55,441 nucleotides of DNA from Ignavibacteriota bacterium (GTDB taxonomy: Bacteria > Bacteroidota > Ignavibacteria > Tepidaquicellales > OLB5). Location: NCBI GenBank assembly GCA_003820375.1, contig RPQH01000021.1:1-55441 (forward strand), in the 5' to 3' direction. Positions 45,369 to 53,016 of this stretch are shown one piece after another (the first letter of the stretch is position 1; each line of letters opens with the position of its first letter). The notes below the pieces were generated by a model. That model did not search any database, was not told the origin of the DNA, and worked only from the letters and a program-made list of their open reading frames with translations. The translations under genes and the position numbers were made by a program.

Positions 45369-45686
45369 ATGCCAAATTTTCAAATAGGTTTAACGCATTT
45401 CCTTGTAATAAGCTCACTGCTGTTCGGGCTGGGCTTGTTCGCTGTGGTTACCCGCAGAAATGCTATAATGATTCTCATGGGTATCGAGCTGATTCTGAAT
45501 GCAGCTAATATTAATTTTATTGCATTCAATAAATACGGACAACTGGGAGTTGACGGCCAGGTTATTTCAATTTTTGTGATTATTCTTGCAGCCGCCGAAG
45601 CTGTTATTGCCCTGGCTATTGTGCTGAATATTTACAACAACTTTAAAACAGTTAATGCAGACGAAATAGATAATTTAAAAGAATAA
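45369..45686 (+). CDS. nuoK: NADH-quinone oxidoreductase subunit K
   Basis: 105 residues, three membrane segments. GIELILNAANINFIAF contains the glutamate (GIELI) of the second segment that takes part in proton transfer, and AAAEAVIALAIVL the second glutamate in segment 3. Family length. One base after nuoJ and 12 bases before nuoL, in the standard J-K-L order. Confidence 0.96.
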   Translation: MPNFQIGLTHFLVISSLLFGLGLFAVVTRRNAIMILMGIELILNAANINFIAFNKYGQLGVDGQVISIFVIILAAAEAVIALAIVLNIYNNFKTVNADEIDNLKE

Positions 45687-45698
45687 AACTATACAGAA

Positions 45699-47801
45699 GT
45701 GTTAATATCAATTTCATTACTAATATTATTTCTACCTTTACTGTCATTCCTGATACTTATCTTCTTCGGGAAAAAACTTCCAAGACAGGGCGATTGGCTT
45801 GGTACAGCTATTTTAATAATCTGTCTTGGACTTGCATTTTATGTTCTGCTTAATACCGGTGCAAGTGATAAGTTCAATGCAATATATAACTGGATTGACC
45901 TGAAAGACGCACCCGGATTCGGTCCGGTAAAGATAAACCTCGGGATACTGATTGATAACCTTTCGGCAATTATGCTTGTTGTTGTTTGCCTGATAAGTGC
46001 AGCCGCGCACCTTTTCTCTACCAAATACATGGAAGGTGATGCTAAATACAACAGGTACTATGCATACCTTGGAATATTCACTTTTTCAATGCTTGGTATA
46101 GTACTAACCGACAACCTGCTGATGATGTATATATTCTGGGAGCTTGTTGGATTAACTTCATACCTGTTGATAGGCTTCTGGTACGAAAATCCAGGACCGC
46201 AGTATGCATCAAAGAAAGCGTTTATCGTAAACAGGATTGGTGATGTTGGTTTCTTCACGGGAATAATGATAGTTTATGTATTCACTAAGAGCTTTACATT
46301 TTCAGAAATATTTGCAGCAATTGAAGCAGGACAGCTTACAGGCGGATGGCTAACAGCAGCAGGCATATTAATTTTCTGCGGTGCTATCGGTAAATCGGCT
46401 CAGTTCCCGCTGCATGTTTGGTTACCCGACGCAATGGAAGGTCCCACACCTGTCAGCGCACTTATACATGCCGCAACAATGGTTGCCGCCGGTGTATATC
46501 TTGTTACAAGAACTTTCCCGATGATGTCTGCAAGTGCATTGACATTCATCGCTTACATCGGATTAATAACGGCGTTCATTTCAGCTACAATTGCAATAAC
46601 ACAAAATGATATTAAAAAAGTACTTGCATATTCAACTGTAAGCCAGCTTGGATTTATGATAATGGCTCTAGGTGTAGGTGCATATACGGCGGGATTTTTC
46701 CACTTAGTAACACATGCTGCATTCAAAGCTTGCTTATTTCTCGGAGCCGGTTCTGTTATTTACGGAATGCATCATGAGCAGGATATAAGAAACATGGGCG
46801 GCTTAAAGAAAAAGATGAGAATTACATATCTCACTTTCTTAATGGCTACTATGGCTTTATCTGGTGTGCCGCTTACATCAGGTTTCCTGAGCAAAGATTC
46901 TATTCTTGCGGGCACAATGGCATTTGCAGGATTAACAGGCGGATTCAATTATATTATTCCAATACTTGCATTCTTATCCGCAGGTATGACAGCGTTCTAT
47001 ATGTTCCGCTTGGTGTTCTTAACTTTCCACGGTGAACCGAAGAATAAAGAAAAATTTGACCATGTAAAAGAGTCACCGCTGCCAATGACAATCCCGTTGA
47101 TTGTATTATCTGTATTGTCATTCTTCGTGTTCTTCTCATATAATCCGATCGATGCAAATATCGGATGGTTTGCAAAATATGTTCCGGCTGTGCAGACAGT
47201 TGTTCCCGAAGCACAAAGATTTGATTTCCAGAAAGGCACCACAGAACATATTGTAAATGCAGAATCACCGGCAAGTGAAACACACGGTGAAAATCCTGCT
47301 GCTGTAGAAGAAAATCATTCGGCATTTACTGAAGCAGTTCATCATGCACATTATCCTGCTATGGGATTATCATTATTTGTAGCAGGTATGGGAATTCTGC
47401 TTGCCTTTGCATTCTATAAATGGAAAAAGTTCAGTGCGGATGCAGTGGCAGAAAAGATTAAACCTTTGTACACATTCTCATTGAACAAATGGTACTTCGA
47501 TGAATTCTATGAGGGAGTTATTGTAAAAGGATTGCTGATGCTTACGCAGGCATTCAGATGGTTTGATAATAAGGTTGTTGATGGCGTTGTGAACGGTGCG
47601 GCATACGTAACCGAAAGGTCATCATCAGGAACAGGCAAGTTTGATAACAGCTTTGTTGACGGACTTGTTAATTTAATAGGCAGTGTTGTTATGTTCTTCG
47701 GTTTAATATTCAGAAAGATACAGACCGGAAGAATCCAGACATACCTTGCTTATGTGTTATTTGGAATAATATTGTTCTATTTCATATTCAGGACAATGTA
47801 A
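45699..47801 (+). CDS. nuoL: NADH-quinone oxidoreductase subunit L
   Basis: 700 residues from a GTG start. About fourteen to sixteen membrane segments; the antiporter motifs ELVGLTSYLLIGFWYE (Glu of TM5), GKSAQFPLHVWLPDAMEGPTPVSALIHAATMV (Lys, His) in pieces and KKVLAYSTVSQLGFM (Lys) are present. The C-terminal lateral helix and last segment follow. A loop at about residues 495-550 (NAESPASETHGE, VEENHSAF, VHHAHYP) is acidic and histidine-rich and makes the protein longer than average. tRNA-Leu begins 7 bases after the stop. Confidence 0.96.
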   Translation: MLISISLLILFLPLLSFLILIFFGKKLPRQGDWLGTAILIICLGLAFYVLLNTGASDKFNAIYNWIDLKDAPGFGPVKINLGILIDNLSAIMLVVVCLISAAAHLFSTKYMEGDAKYNRYYAYLGIFTFSMLGIVLTDNLLMMYIFWELVGLTSYLLIGFWYENPGPQYASKKAFIVNRIGDVGFFTGIMIVYVFTKSFTFSEIFAAIEAGQLTGGWLTAAGILIFCGAIGKSAQFPLHVWLPDAMEGPTPVSALIHAATMVAAGVYLVTRTFPMMSASALTFIAYIGLITAFISATIAITQNDIKKVLAYSTVSQLGFMIMALGVGAYTAGFFHLVTHAAFKACLFLGAGSVIYGMHHEQDIRNMGGLKKKMRITYLTFLMATMALSGVPLTSGFLSKDSILAGTMAFAGLTGGFNYIIPILAFLSAGMTAFYMFRLVFLTFHGEPKNKEKFDHVKESPLPMTIPLIVLSVLSFFVFFSYNPIDANIGWFAKYVPAVQTVVPEAQRFDFQKGTTEHIVNAESPASETHGENPAAVEENHSAFTEAVHHAHYPAMGLSLFVAGMGILLAFAFYKWKKFSADAVAEKIKPLYTFSLNKWYFDEFYEGVIVKGLLMLTQAFRWFDNKVVDGVVNGAAYVTERSSSGTGKFDNSFVDGLVNLIGSVVMFFGLIFRKIQTGRIQTYLAYVLFGIILFYFIFRTM

Positions 47802-47808
47802 TTGTAGC

Positions 47809-47893
47809 GCCGCTGTGGCGGAATTGGTAGACGCGCTAGACTCAAAATCTAGTGGGTGCATAGCCCGTATCGGTTCGAGTCCGATCAGCGGTA
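47809..47893 (+). tRNA. tRNA-Leu (anticodon CAA)
   Basis: 85 bases. The acceptor pair is GCCGCTG with CAGCGGT (first pair G-U). The anticodon stem is CTAGA/TCTAG with loop CTCAAAA, which reads anticodon CAA (codon UUG). A long variable arm, typical of class II tRNA, follows, and the T arm is ATCGG-TTCGAGT-CCGAT. CCA is not encoded. It lies between nuoL (7 bases upstream) and nuoM on the same strand, so it may be read through from the nuo operon or have its own promoter; neither is shown. Downstream is a palindrome of REP type. Confidence 0.97.
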
Positions 47894-47915
47894 CAAAAAT
47901 TGTAAAATTTAACGG

Positions 47916-47974
47916 GTAGCACAGACACTCTTGTCTGTGCCGCTCAAAATCACAGACATGAGTGTCTGTGCTAC
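47916..47974. repeat. REP-like hairpin downstream of the tRNA
   Basis: Arms GTAGCACAGACACTCTTGTC (47916-47935, continuing to 47939) and the complementary segment 47951-47974 pair at 23 of 24 positions around an 11-base loop. Each arm also contains an internal imperfect palindrome of CACAGACA/TGTCTGTG. It could protect or end transcripts between the tRNA and nuoM, but no T-run is present. Confidence 0.75.
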
Positions 47975-48014
47975 TAGAAAATATTTATATTAAAAACTTT
48001 GTGATCTCTGACTT

Positions 48015-49616
48015 ATGCATGAACTAAAAATACTTGGTGTTGGAATTCTCTCATGGATAACTTTTCTTCCCGTTCTGGGAATGATAATTGTCCTGATGCT
48101 TCCAAAAGAAAAAGAAAAAACAGTTAAATGGACTGCCCTTGGAATTACATTGCTGCAATTTGTACTTTGTATTGTCCTCTGGATGAATTTTGATAATACC
48201 CTCGCAGGTATCAATAAGATTGAAGGCTTCCAGTTCATTGAAAAATTTACCTGGATTGATGTCCCCGGCTTTGCATGGACCAACAGGGTTGTCATTGAAT
48301 ACTTCATGGCAGTTGACGGTCTCTCAATGCCAATGGTGCTTTTAACCGGATTTATCGGGGTTATTGCAACTATCTCATCATTCTCAATAAATAAATCTAT
48401 TAAGGGATATATGGCTTTACTGCTTCTCCTTAATACCGGTATGATGGGAACGTTTGTATCTCTCGACTTTTTCCTGTTCTTCGTTTTCTGGGAAATAATG
48501 CTTTTGCCGATGTATTTCCTGATTGGCGTCTGGGGAGGCCCGAGGAGAATTTACGCAGCTATTAAATTCTTCTTATATACATTGTTCGGAAGTGCGTTCA
48601 TTCTTATAGTAATGCTTGCACTTTATTTCTCATCTAAAGACCCAACAACCGGAGCACATACATTTAATGTAATTTCATTAATGGACCCAGCAAACCTGTT
48701 ACCCGGCTCATTACTTGCTGGTTCATTAACAACAGCAAGGCTTCTCGCTTATGCCGCCCTGTTCATTGGGTTTGCCATCAAAGTACCAATATTTCCATTC
48801 CATACATGGCTGCCTGATGCACACGTCGAAGCACCGACCGCTATCAGCGTAATTCTTGCAGGCGTGTTATTAAAAATGGGTACTTACGGAATGCTGAGAA
48901 TGAGTTACGGTTTGTTCCCCGAAGCAATGGTTTATTTTGGATATGCACTCGCTGTATTCGGTATGATTAACATCATTTACGGTTCGCTTTGTGCAATGGC
49001 TCAGAAAGATTTTAAAAAGCTTATTGCTTATTCATCCATCGCACACATGGGTTATGTTGTGCTCGGAATGTCATCTCTTACAACACAGGGAATCAGCGGC
49101 GCAATATTCCAGATGTTCAATCACGGAACAATCACAGCCATGCTCTTCTTAATTGTAGGCGTAATTTATGACAGGGCACATACAAGGAACGTAGACGAAT
49201 TCGGCGGATTGGCAAACAAGATGCCTAAATATTTCGGTCTCGTAATAATCGGATTTTTTGCATCAATGGGATTACCGGGATTAAGCGGCTTCATTAGTGA
49301 AGCTCTTGCTTTCCTCGGTGCGTTCAGTGTTGAACCTATCAGAGTTATTACAATTATATCAACATTAGGTATTGTACTGACGGCGGCATATATGTTATGG
49401 ACATTACAGAGAATGTTCTTCGGTACGCTGCCTGAAAAATGGAGCGGGTTAACTGACCTCACGGCACGCGAGTACTTTATGCTTGTACCGCTTGCAGTAG
49501 TAGTGATTTTCCTCGGCGTTTACCCGTCTCCTATTTTAAATATGATGGCTACTTCCGTTAATCAATTGGTTGATTTTGTTTCTAAATCTACCAGCTTAAC
49601 GATTATGGGATGGTAG
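48015..49616 (+). CDS. nuoM: NADH-quinone oxidoreductase subunit M
   Basis: 533 residues, about fourteen membrane segments. Antiporter motifs: FFVFWEIMLLPMYFLIGVWGG (Glu of TM5) in pieces, PIFPFHTWLPDAHVEAPTA and KKLIAYSSIAHMGYV. A proton pump subunit of the distal membrane arm. The segment GGLANKMPKYF and GLPGLSGF near the C-terminal half are typical. It is 121 bases after the tRNA. The following gap of about 210 bases carries one R2 repeat. Confidence 0.96.
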   Translation: MHELKILGVGILSWITFLPVLGMIIVLMLPKEKEKTVKWTALGITLLQFVLCIVLWMNFDNTLAGINKIEGFQFIEKFTWIDVPGFAWTNRVVIEYFMAVDGLSMPMVLLTGFIGVIATISSFSINKSIKGYMALLLLLNTGMMGTFVSLDFFLFFVFWEIMLLPMYFLIGVWGGPRRIYAAIKFFLYTLFGSAFILIVMLALYFSSKDPTTGAHTFNVISLMDPANLLPGSLLAGSLTTARLLAYAALFIGFAIKVPIFPFHTWLPDAHVEAPTAISVILAGVLLKMGTYGMLRMSYGLFPEAMVYFGYALAVFGMINIIYGSLCAMAQKDFKKLIAYSSIAHMGYVVLGMSSLTTQGISGAIFQMFNHGTITAMLFLIVGVIYDRAHTRNVDEFGGLANKMPKYFGLVIIGFFASMGLPGLSGFISEALAFLGAFSVEPIRVITIISTLGIVLTAAYMLWTLQRMFFGTLPEKWSGLTDLTAREYFMLVPLAVVVIFLGVYPSPILNMMATSVNQLVDFVSKSTSLTIMGW

Positions 49617-49627
49617 TGACGTATCAC

Positions 49628-49734
49628 AATTGCGAGTCCTTGATTGCAGTACGTATAGTATAGATTGGAATATGTTGTGAAGGAAGAGAAAAGTTTTTAA
49701 GCAAGACACGAAGCAATCTTATAGATGATACGAA
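49628..49734 (+). repeat. Dispersed element R2, copy 2
   Basis: Starts AATTGCGAGTCC and ends GAAGCAATCTTATAGATGAT followed by ACGAAGGA. It lies between nuoM and nuoN. Ends match copies 1 and 3. The middle is diverged except for a TACGTAT-like core shared with copy 3. Confidence 0.65.
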
Positions 49735-49828
49735 GGAATTACTAAGACATTAATATTGGAAGTATAGTAAGATTAAGAATTGACAAGAAAAAGAATTTAT
49801 ATAGTTAATAGAGTAAGAAATTAAAAAT

Positions 49829-51340
49829 ATGTTAACCCAGCAAATATTAGACGGCTTAAGTAAGTTTTATCCCGAAACAATTCTATCGGTGACGATACTC
49901 GTCATCGTTTTCGTGGAATTATTTTTCAAGAAGAAAACCAGGGTCTCCGGATGGATAGCAATGGCAGGTCTTGCCGCGGCTATGCTCTTCACGTTTTTAC
50001 AGGTGAATATACCGGCTCAAACTATCTTTTTCCAGATGGTAGCAGTTGATCCGTTTTCGTACTTCTTCAAAGTACTACTGATTCTCTCGGGATTCCTTAT
50101 TGTATTATTCACATTTTTATCAGATGAGATAAGAAGTTCCGAATTTAAGACACAGGAATATTATGCATTGCTGATTGCTCTTACACTTGGCGGATTCCTG
50201 ATGGCTTCTTCGGTTAACCTGCTGATGATGTACCTGGCTCTTGAGCTTTCAAGCTTAAGCTCTTATGTACTTGCAGGGTATTTCAAGAAATCAAACCGCT
50301 CATCGGAAGCTGCTCTGAAATACGTTATTTACGGCGGTGTTTCATCCGGCTTGATGCTGTTTGGTATCTCTTTAATATACGGTATTTGCGGCTCTCTGGA
50401 TATGTTTGCTATCAGTGCATACTTATCTGCAAACCCGGTTAATTTAATTACTCTTTTAATCGCAATATTTTTGATGTTAGCAGGATTCGGCTATAAGATT
50501 TCAGCCGTTCCGTTCCACTTCTGGACACCTGATGTGTATGAAGGTTCTCCGATGCCGGTAACTGCATTGCTTTCGGTTTCGTCCAAAGCAGCGGGATTTG
50601 CAATGCTTATAAGATTTTTCCTGGTTGCTTTCCAGAATGCCGGACACCCCACAATTACAACAGAAGGCTTACATCAGTATATTACTTTACCCGGATTGCA
50701 TTGGCCGGAAGTTATTGCTGTAATAGCAGTTGCTACTATGACGCTCGGAAACGTTGTTGCAATTTGGCAGGATAATTTAAAGCGTCTGCTTGCTTACTCA
50801 TCTATTGCACAGGCAGGTTACATGCTCCTTGCATTTGTTGTTGTCAGTCCGCAGGGAATAAGCGCGATGCTTACATACCTTGCTGTATATTTATTTATGA
50901 ATCTCGGTGCATTTTTCGCAGCAATCTTAATATCGAACAAGTATAAGACAGAGAATATTGAGGAGATGAAGGGTATCGGTTACCGCTCTCCCCTGCTTTG
51001 CGTTTCGATGGCAGTATTTATGCTGTCATTAAGCGGAATACCAATGACTGCAGGATTTATCGGTAAGTTTTATATATTCTCTGCACTGATAAATAACGGT
51101 TACATCTGGCTTGCAATTATCGGTTTGATGAACAGTGTTGTAAGCTTATACTATTACATAAAGATTTTGAAGAACATGTTCCTTATCCGTCCGCAGGGAG
51201 ACACAGGCGCAGTCTCCTTCGGAGCCGGATATAGTGTATTGTTACTTGCACTTGCAATCCCGACAATCGTGCTCGGTATCTTTTTCGGACCGTTGACAAA
51301 GTTTGCTGAGTACTCAGTGCAGATATTTGGGCTGAAGTAA
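49829..51340 (+). CDS. nuoN: NADH-quinone oxidoreductase subunit N
   Basis: 503 residues, about fourteen membrane segments. The antiporter-like motifs are LALELSSLSSYVLAGY (Glu of TM5), SAVPFHFWTPDVYEGSPMPV and LKRLLAYSSIAQAGYML. The family residue set for proton transfer appears complete by eye. The gene ends the nuo operon; a terminator hairpin lies at 51482-51516 after another R2 copy. Confidence 0.96.
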   Translation: MLTQQILDGLSKFYPETILSVTILVIVFVELFFKKKTRVSGWIAMAGLAAAMLFTFLQVNIPAQTIFFQMVAVDPFSYFFKVLLILSGFLIVLFTFLSDEIRSSEFKTQEYYALLIALTLGGFLMASSVNLLMMYLALELSSLSSYVLAGYFKKSNRSSEAALKYVIYGGVSSGLMLFGISLIYGICGSLDMFAISAYLSANPVNLITLLIAIFLMLAGFGYKISAVPFHFWTPDVYEGSPMPVTALLSVSSKAAGFAMLIRFFLVAFQNAGHPTITTEGLHQYITLPGLHWPEVIAVIAVATMTLGNVVAIWQDNLKRLLAYSSIAQAGYMLLAFVVVSPQGISAMLTYLAVYLFMNLGAFFAAILISNKYKTENIEEMKGIGYRSPLLCVSMAVFMLSLSGIPMTAGFIGKFYIFSALINNGYIWLAIIGLMNSVVSLYYYIKILKNMFLIRPQGDTGAVSFGAGYSVLLLALAIPTIVLGIFFGPLTKFAEYSVQIFGLK

Positions 51341-51349
51341 TATAGGAAA

Positions 51350-51455
51350 AATTGCGAACCCTTAATACTAGTACGTATTAAGCAGGTCAGAACAAGTTTT
51401 AATGTAAGAAGAAAATTTTTGATAAGATGTGAAGCAATCCCATCGATGATACGAA
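51350..51455 (+). repeat. Dispersed element R2, copy 3
   Basis: Starts AATTGCGAACCC and ends GAAGCAATCCCATCGATGAT followed by ACGAAGGA, the last third close to copies 1 and 2. Near the start it has CTTAATAC-TAGTAC-GTATTAAG, an 8-bp stem. It lies just after nuoN, before the terminator. Confidence 0.65.
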
Positions 51456-51481
51456 GGATTTACAATTAACAGGTTTTATTA

Positions 51482-51516
51482 AAGCATCATTCATAACCGG
51501 GTGGTGCTTTTTTTAT
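51482..51516 (+). terminator. Terminator of the nuo operon
   Basis: AAGCATC (51482-51488) with GGTGCTT (51503-51509) forms a 7-bp stem with one G-T pair around a 14-base loop, followed by a T run. It is the first terminator-like structure after nuoN. Confidence 0.65.
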
Positions 51517-51594
51517 TATGTTATTCTCAACCCACATTTTATATTAGTTATATTAATGACTTCACATAAAGCCATAAAAAGTTAATTCATACAG

Positions 51595-51650
51595 TTAACA
51601 AAATATTTTTTGTTAAAACTTTTGACAAAATATATTTTGTCAAGTATATA
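51595..51650 (+). promoter_or_regulatory. Promoter embedded in tandem palindromes
   Basis: TTGACA (51622-51627), a 17-base spacer and TATATA (51645-51650) form a near-consensus promoter. The -35 element begins a perfect 22-bp palindrome (TTGACAAAATA, then its complement, 51622-51643), and a similar near-palindrome (TTAACAAAATA start) lies at 51595-51616, with centres 27 bases apart. Two tandem operator-like sites, one overlapping the promoter, suggest control by a dimeric regulator. No regulator is assigned. Confidence 0.55.
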
Positions 51651-51656
51651 AGAAGG

Positions 51657-51740
51657 AGAATCTTGCCAGGTTTATTATAAATCGTTGGAAAGATTTGTGA
51701 TACAAAGATACAAGCTGCAATTTATCAACCTGGCAAGTAT
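51657..51740 (+). ncRNA. Candidate structured small RNA or leader
   Basis: Starting near the expected transcription start, CTTGCCAGGTT (51662-51672) pairs perfectly with AACCTGGCAAG (51727-51737), and an inner ATAAAT (51677-51682) with ATTTAT (51720-51725). That makes a closed structure of about 76 bases. An AAGGAG (51653-51658) precedes a TTG of a 5-codon frame, MPGLL, so a leader peptide is another reading. No longer gene follows on this strand before 52 kb. Transcription is inferred only from the promoter-like sequence. Confidence 0.4.
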
Positions 51741-51977
51741 AGATATTCGAACAATTTACAATCTATCTAAAGCGAAAAACAAAATCAGATCACAGAATTG
51801 CGGGATGAAATAGATTCTCGCAGATTTTTTAGCCACAGAGAACACCCCGGGGAATCGGGACTTGCAGCAGAGACATTGGAAGAAAAATGTGAGCATGGAT
51901 ATTCTTGTCTTTGATGGGAAAAAACAGCTTGATAAATTCTTATACATATAAAATATATCAAATTCAAAATTATATTG
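51741..51977. other. Intergenic tail region, nothing assigned
   Basis: No gene found. Short overlapping frames here lack recognisable features. Phrases such as AGCCACAGAGAACAC resemble repeat fragments near 54860 (TGTGCTCTGTGGCA, opposite sense), so this is probably repeat debris. Confidence 0.4.
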
Positions 51978-52274
51978 CTAACACAAAATGCCTTTATGAA
52001 TCAGTTTAGTTGGATTTTCCAGGGTATTAATAATTTCATTCAACTTATTAAGGTCCACCTCGGTAAATAAAATAACATTGTAATTACAGGAATGAATATT
52101 AATTCCCTGTGCACGAATCCAGCATAAATCTCTTTTAAAAGTTATATCTGTCATATCAAACTTGTTTAATAAATCAAGGCGGTTATAACCCTTCAATCCT
52201 GTCTGAGAAACCTCAAGCAGTATTCTCAATTTTCTTAATACTGAATTTAAACTATTTTGATTGTTATTTAGCAT
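51978..52274 (-). CDS. Small winged-HTH-like protein
   Basis: 98 residues from the ATG at 52274 (MLNNNQNSLNSVLRKLRIL); an in-frame TTG at 52280 is less likely. The segment YNRLDLLNKFDMTDITFKRDLCWI reads like the helix-turn-helix of HTH_11/DeoR-type regulators, in which LAxxFxVSxRTIxRDL is typical, and the rest (IRAQGINIHSCNYNVILF) resembles the wing. No ligand domain follows, so it may be a stand-alone DNA-binding protein. It follows the secreted-protein gene by about 8 bases and may share its transcript. I am moderately sure of the fold. Confidence 0.65.
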   Translation of the reverse strand: MLNNNQNSLNSVLRKLRILLEVSQTGLKGYNRLDLLNKFDMTDITFKRDLCWIRAQGINIHSCNYNVILFTEVDLNKLNEIINTLENPTKLIHKGILC

Positions 52275-52282
52275 CGTCAAAT

Positions 52283-52813
52283 TTATTTAGTTAAATTCAA
52301 CATGTTATTGTTATCATCAAAAACAAATGTCTCGCCTTCCCAGTAGTTACCTTCATCATCAATTGCTTGAACCGTGTGATAGCCAACAGAAACTTTCAAA
52401 CTAATAGTGCCATCTTCGCCAGCTATAGAAGGACTACCCCATTTAAAATATTTATTTAAGAATCCTTCATAATTACCATCAACATACACATATGTTTTTC
52501 CTCCGCTGCTGATATTGGTAAAGACTATTAAATTACCTGTTTTAACAGGACTATTACTCTTAATGTAAGAAGTAGTTGAGTTATAATTATAATTGCTATA
52601 GTTATTATTCGATCCAGTATTATTCTTGTAGTAGTTTTCTAAGTATGTATCAACGTTACCGGTTGCTGTTTTACCTGTGTAAGGATTTGTATTTCCCGGA
52701 AAGCTCCAGTTATTATAAGGATTGCCATCAGGATTTGAACGATAATGGGGCTGGACATAAGTACCATCTTTTTTATAATAACCATTTACCTTGACTTGAG
52801 CAGAAGAATCCAT
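52283..52813 (-). CDS. Small secreted repeat-motif protein with a probable ATA start upstream
   Basis: From the first ATG (52813) the product is 176 residues. It has the N-terminal motif GYYKKDGTYVQPHYRSNPDG and then NPYNNWSFPGNTNPYTGKTA, a pattern seen in small exported proteins of many bacteria. A Tyr/Asn-rich linker follows, then a beta-rich domain resembling PEGA-like folds (KTYVYVDGNYEGFL). Upstream in frame, 18 more codons (KNFINIIIFLVVLLNLT) make a signal peptide that begins with ATA at 52867, directly after AAGGAGG. The annotated ATG lies after the hydrophobic core, so the ATG-only product would lack a signal peptide. Confidence 0.7.
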   Translation of the reverse strand: MDSSAQVKVNGYYKKDGTYVQPHYRSNPDGNPYNNWSFPGNTNPYTGKTATGNVDTYLENYYKNNTGSNNNYSNYNYNSTTSYIKSNSPVKTGNLIVFTNISSGGKTYVYVDGNYEGFLNKYFKWGSPSIAGEDGTISLKVSVGYHTVQAIDDEGNYWEGETFVFDDNNNMLNLTK

Positions 52814-52871
52814 TGTAAGATTAAGTAATACTACTAAAAAGATAATAATATTAATGAAATTTTTTATATAT

Positions 52872-52878
52872 CCTCCTT
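52872..52878 (-). promoter_or_regulatory. Strong Shine-Dalgarno before an ATA codon
   Basis: AAGGAGG on the minus strand is one of the best ribosome binding sites in the window. The nearest in-frame codon is ATA at 52867-52865, 4 bases away, and no ATG, GTG or TTG is in the right place. The first in-frame ATG is about 60 bases downstream. Confidence 0.55.
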
Positions 52879-53016
52879 AATTTTTGAAGTTTTTTATTAT
52901 TCAAAAATAATACATTATGAATGGTAGGTAAATAAATGGAAATACGGAATTTAATTAAGTACTATTACATAATATCTATGTACCAGTACTTATAAATTGA
53001 GAGAAAAAAAATATGA

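Noticed and set aside
51756..51967. Overlapping 60-63 codon minus-strand frames
   Set aside because: Both have no motif or ribosome binding site and overlap repeat-like DNA.
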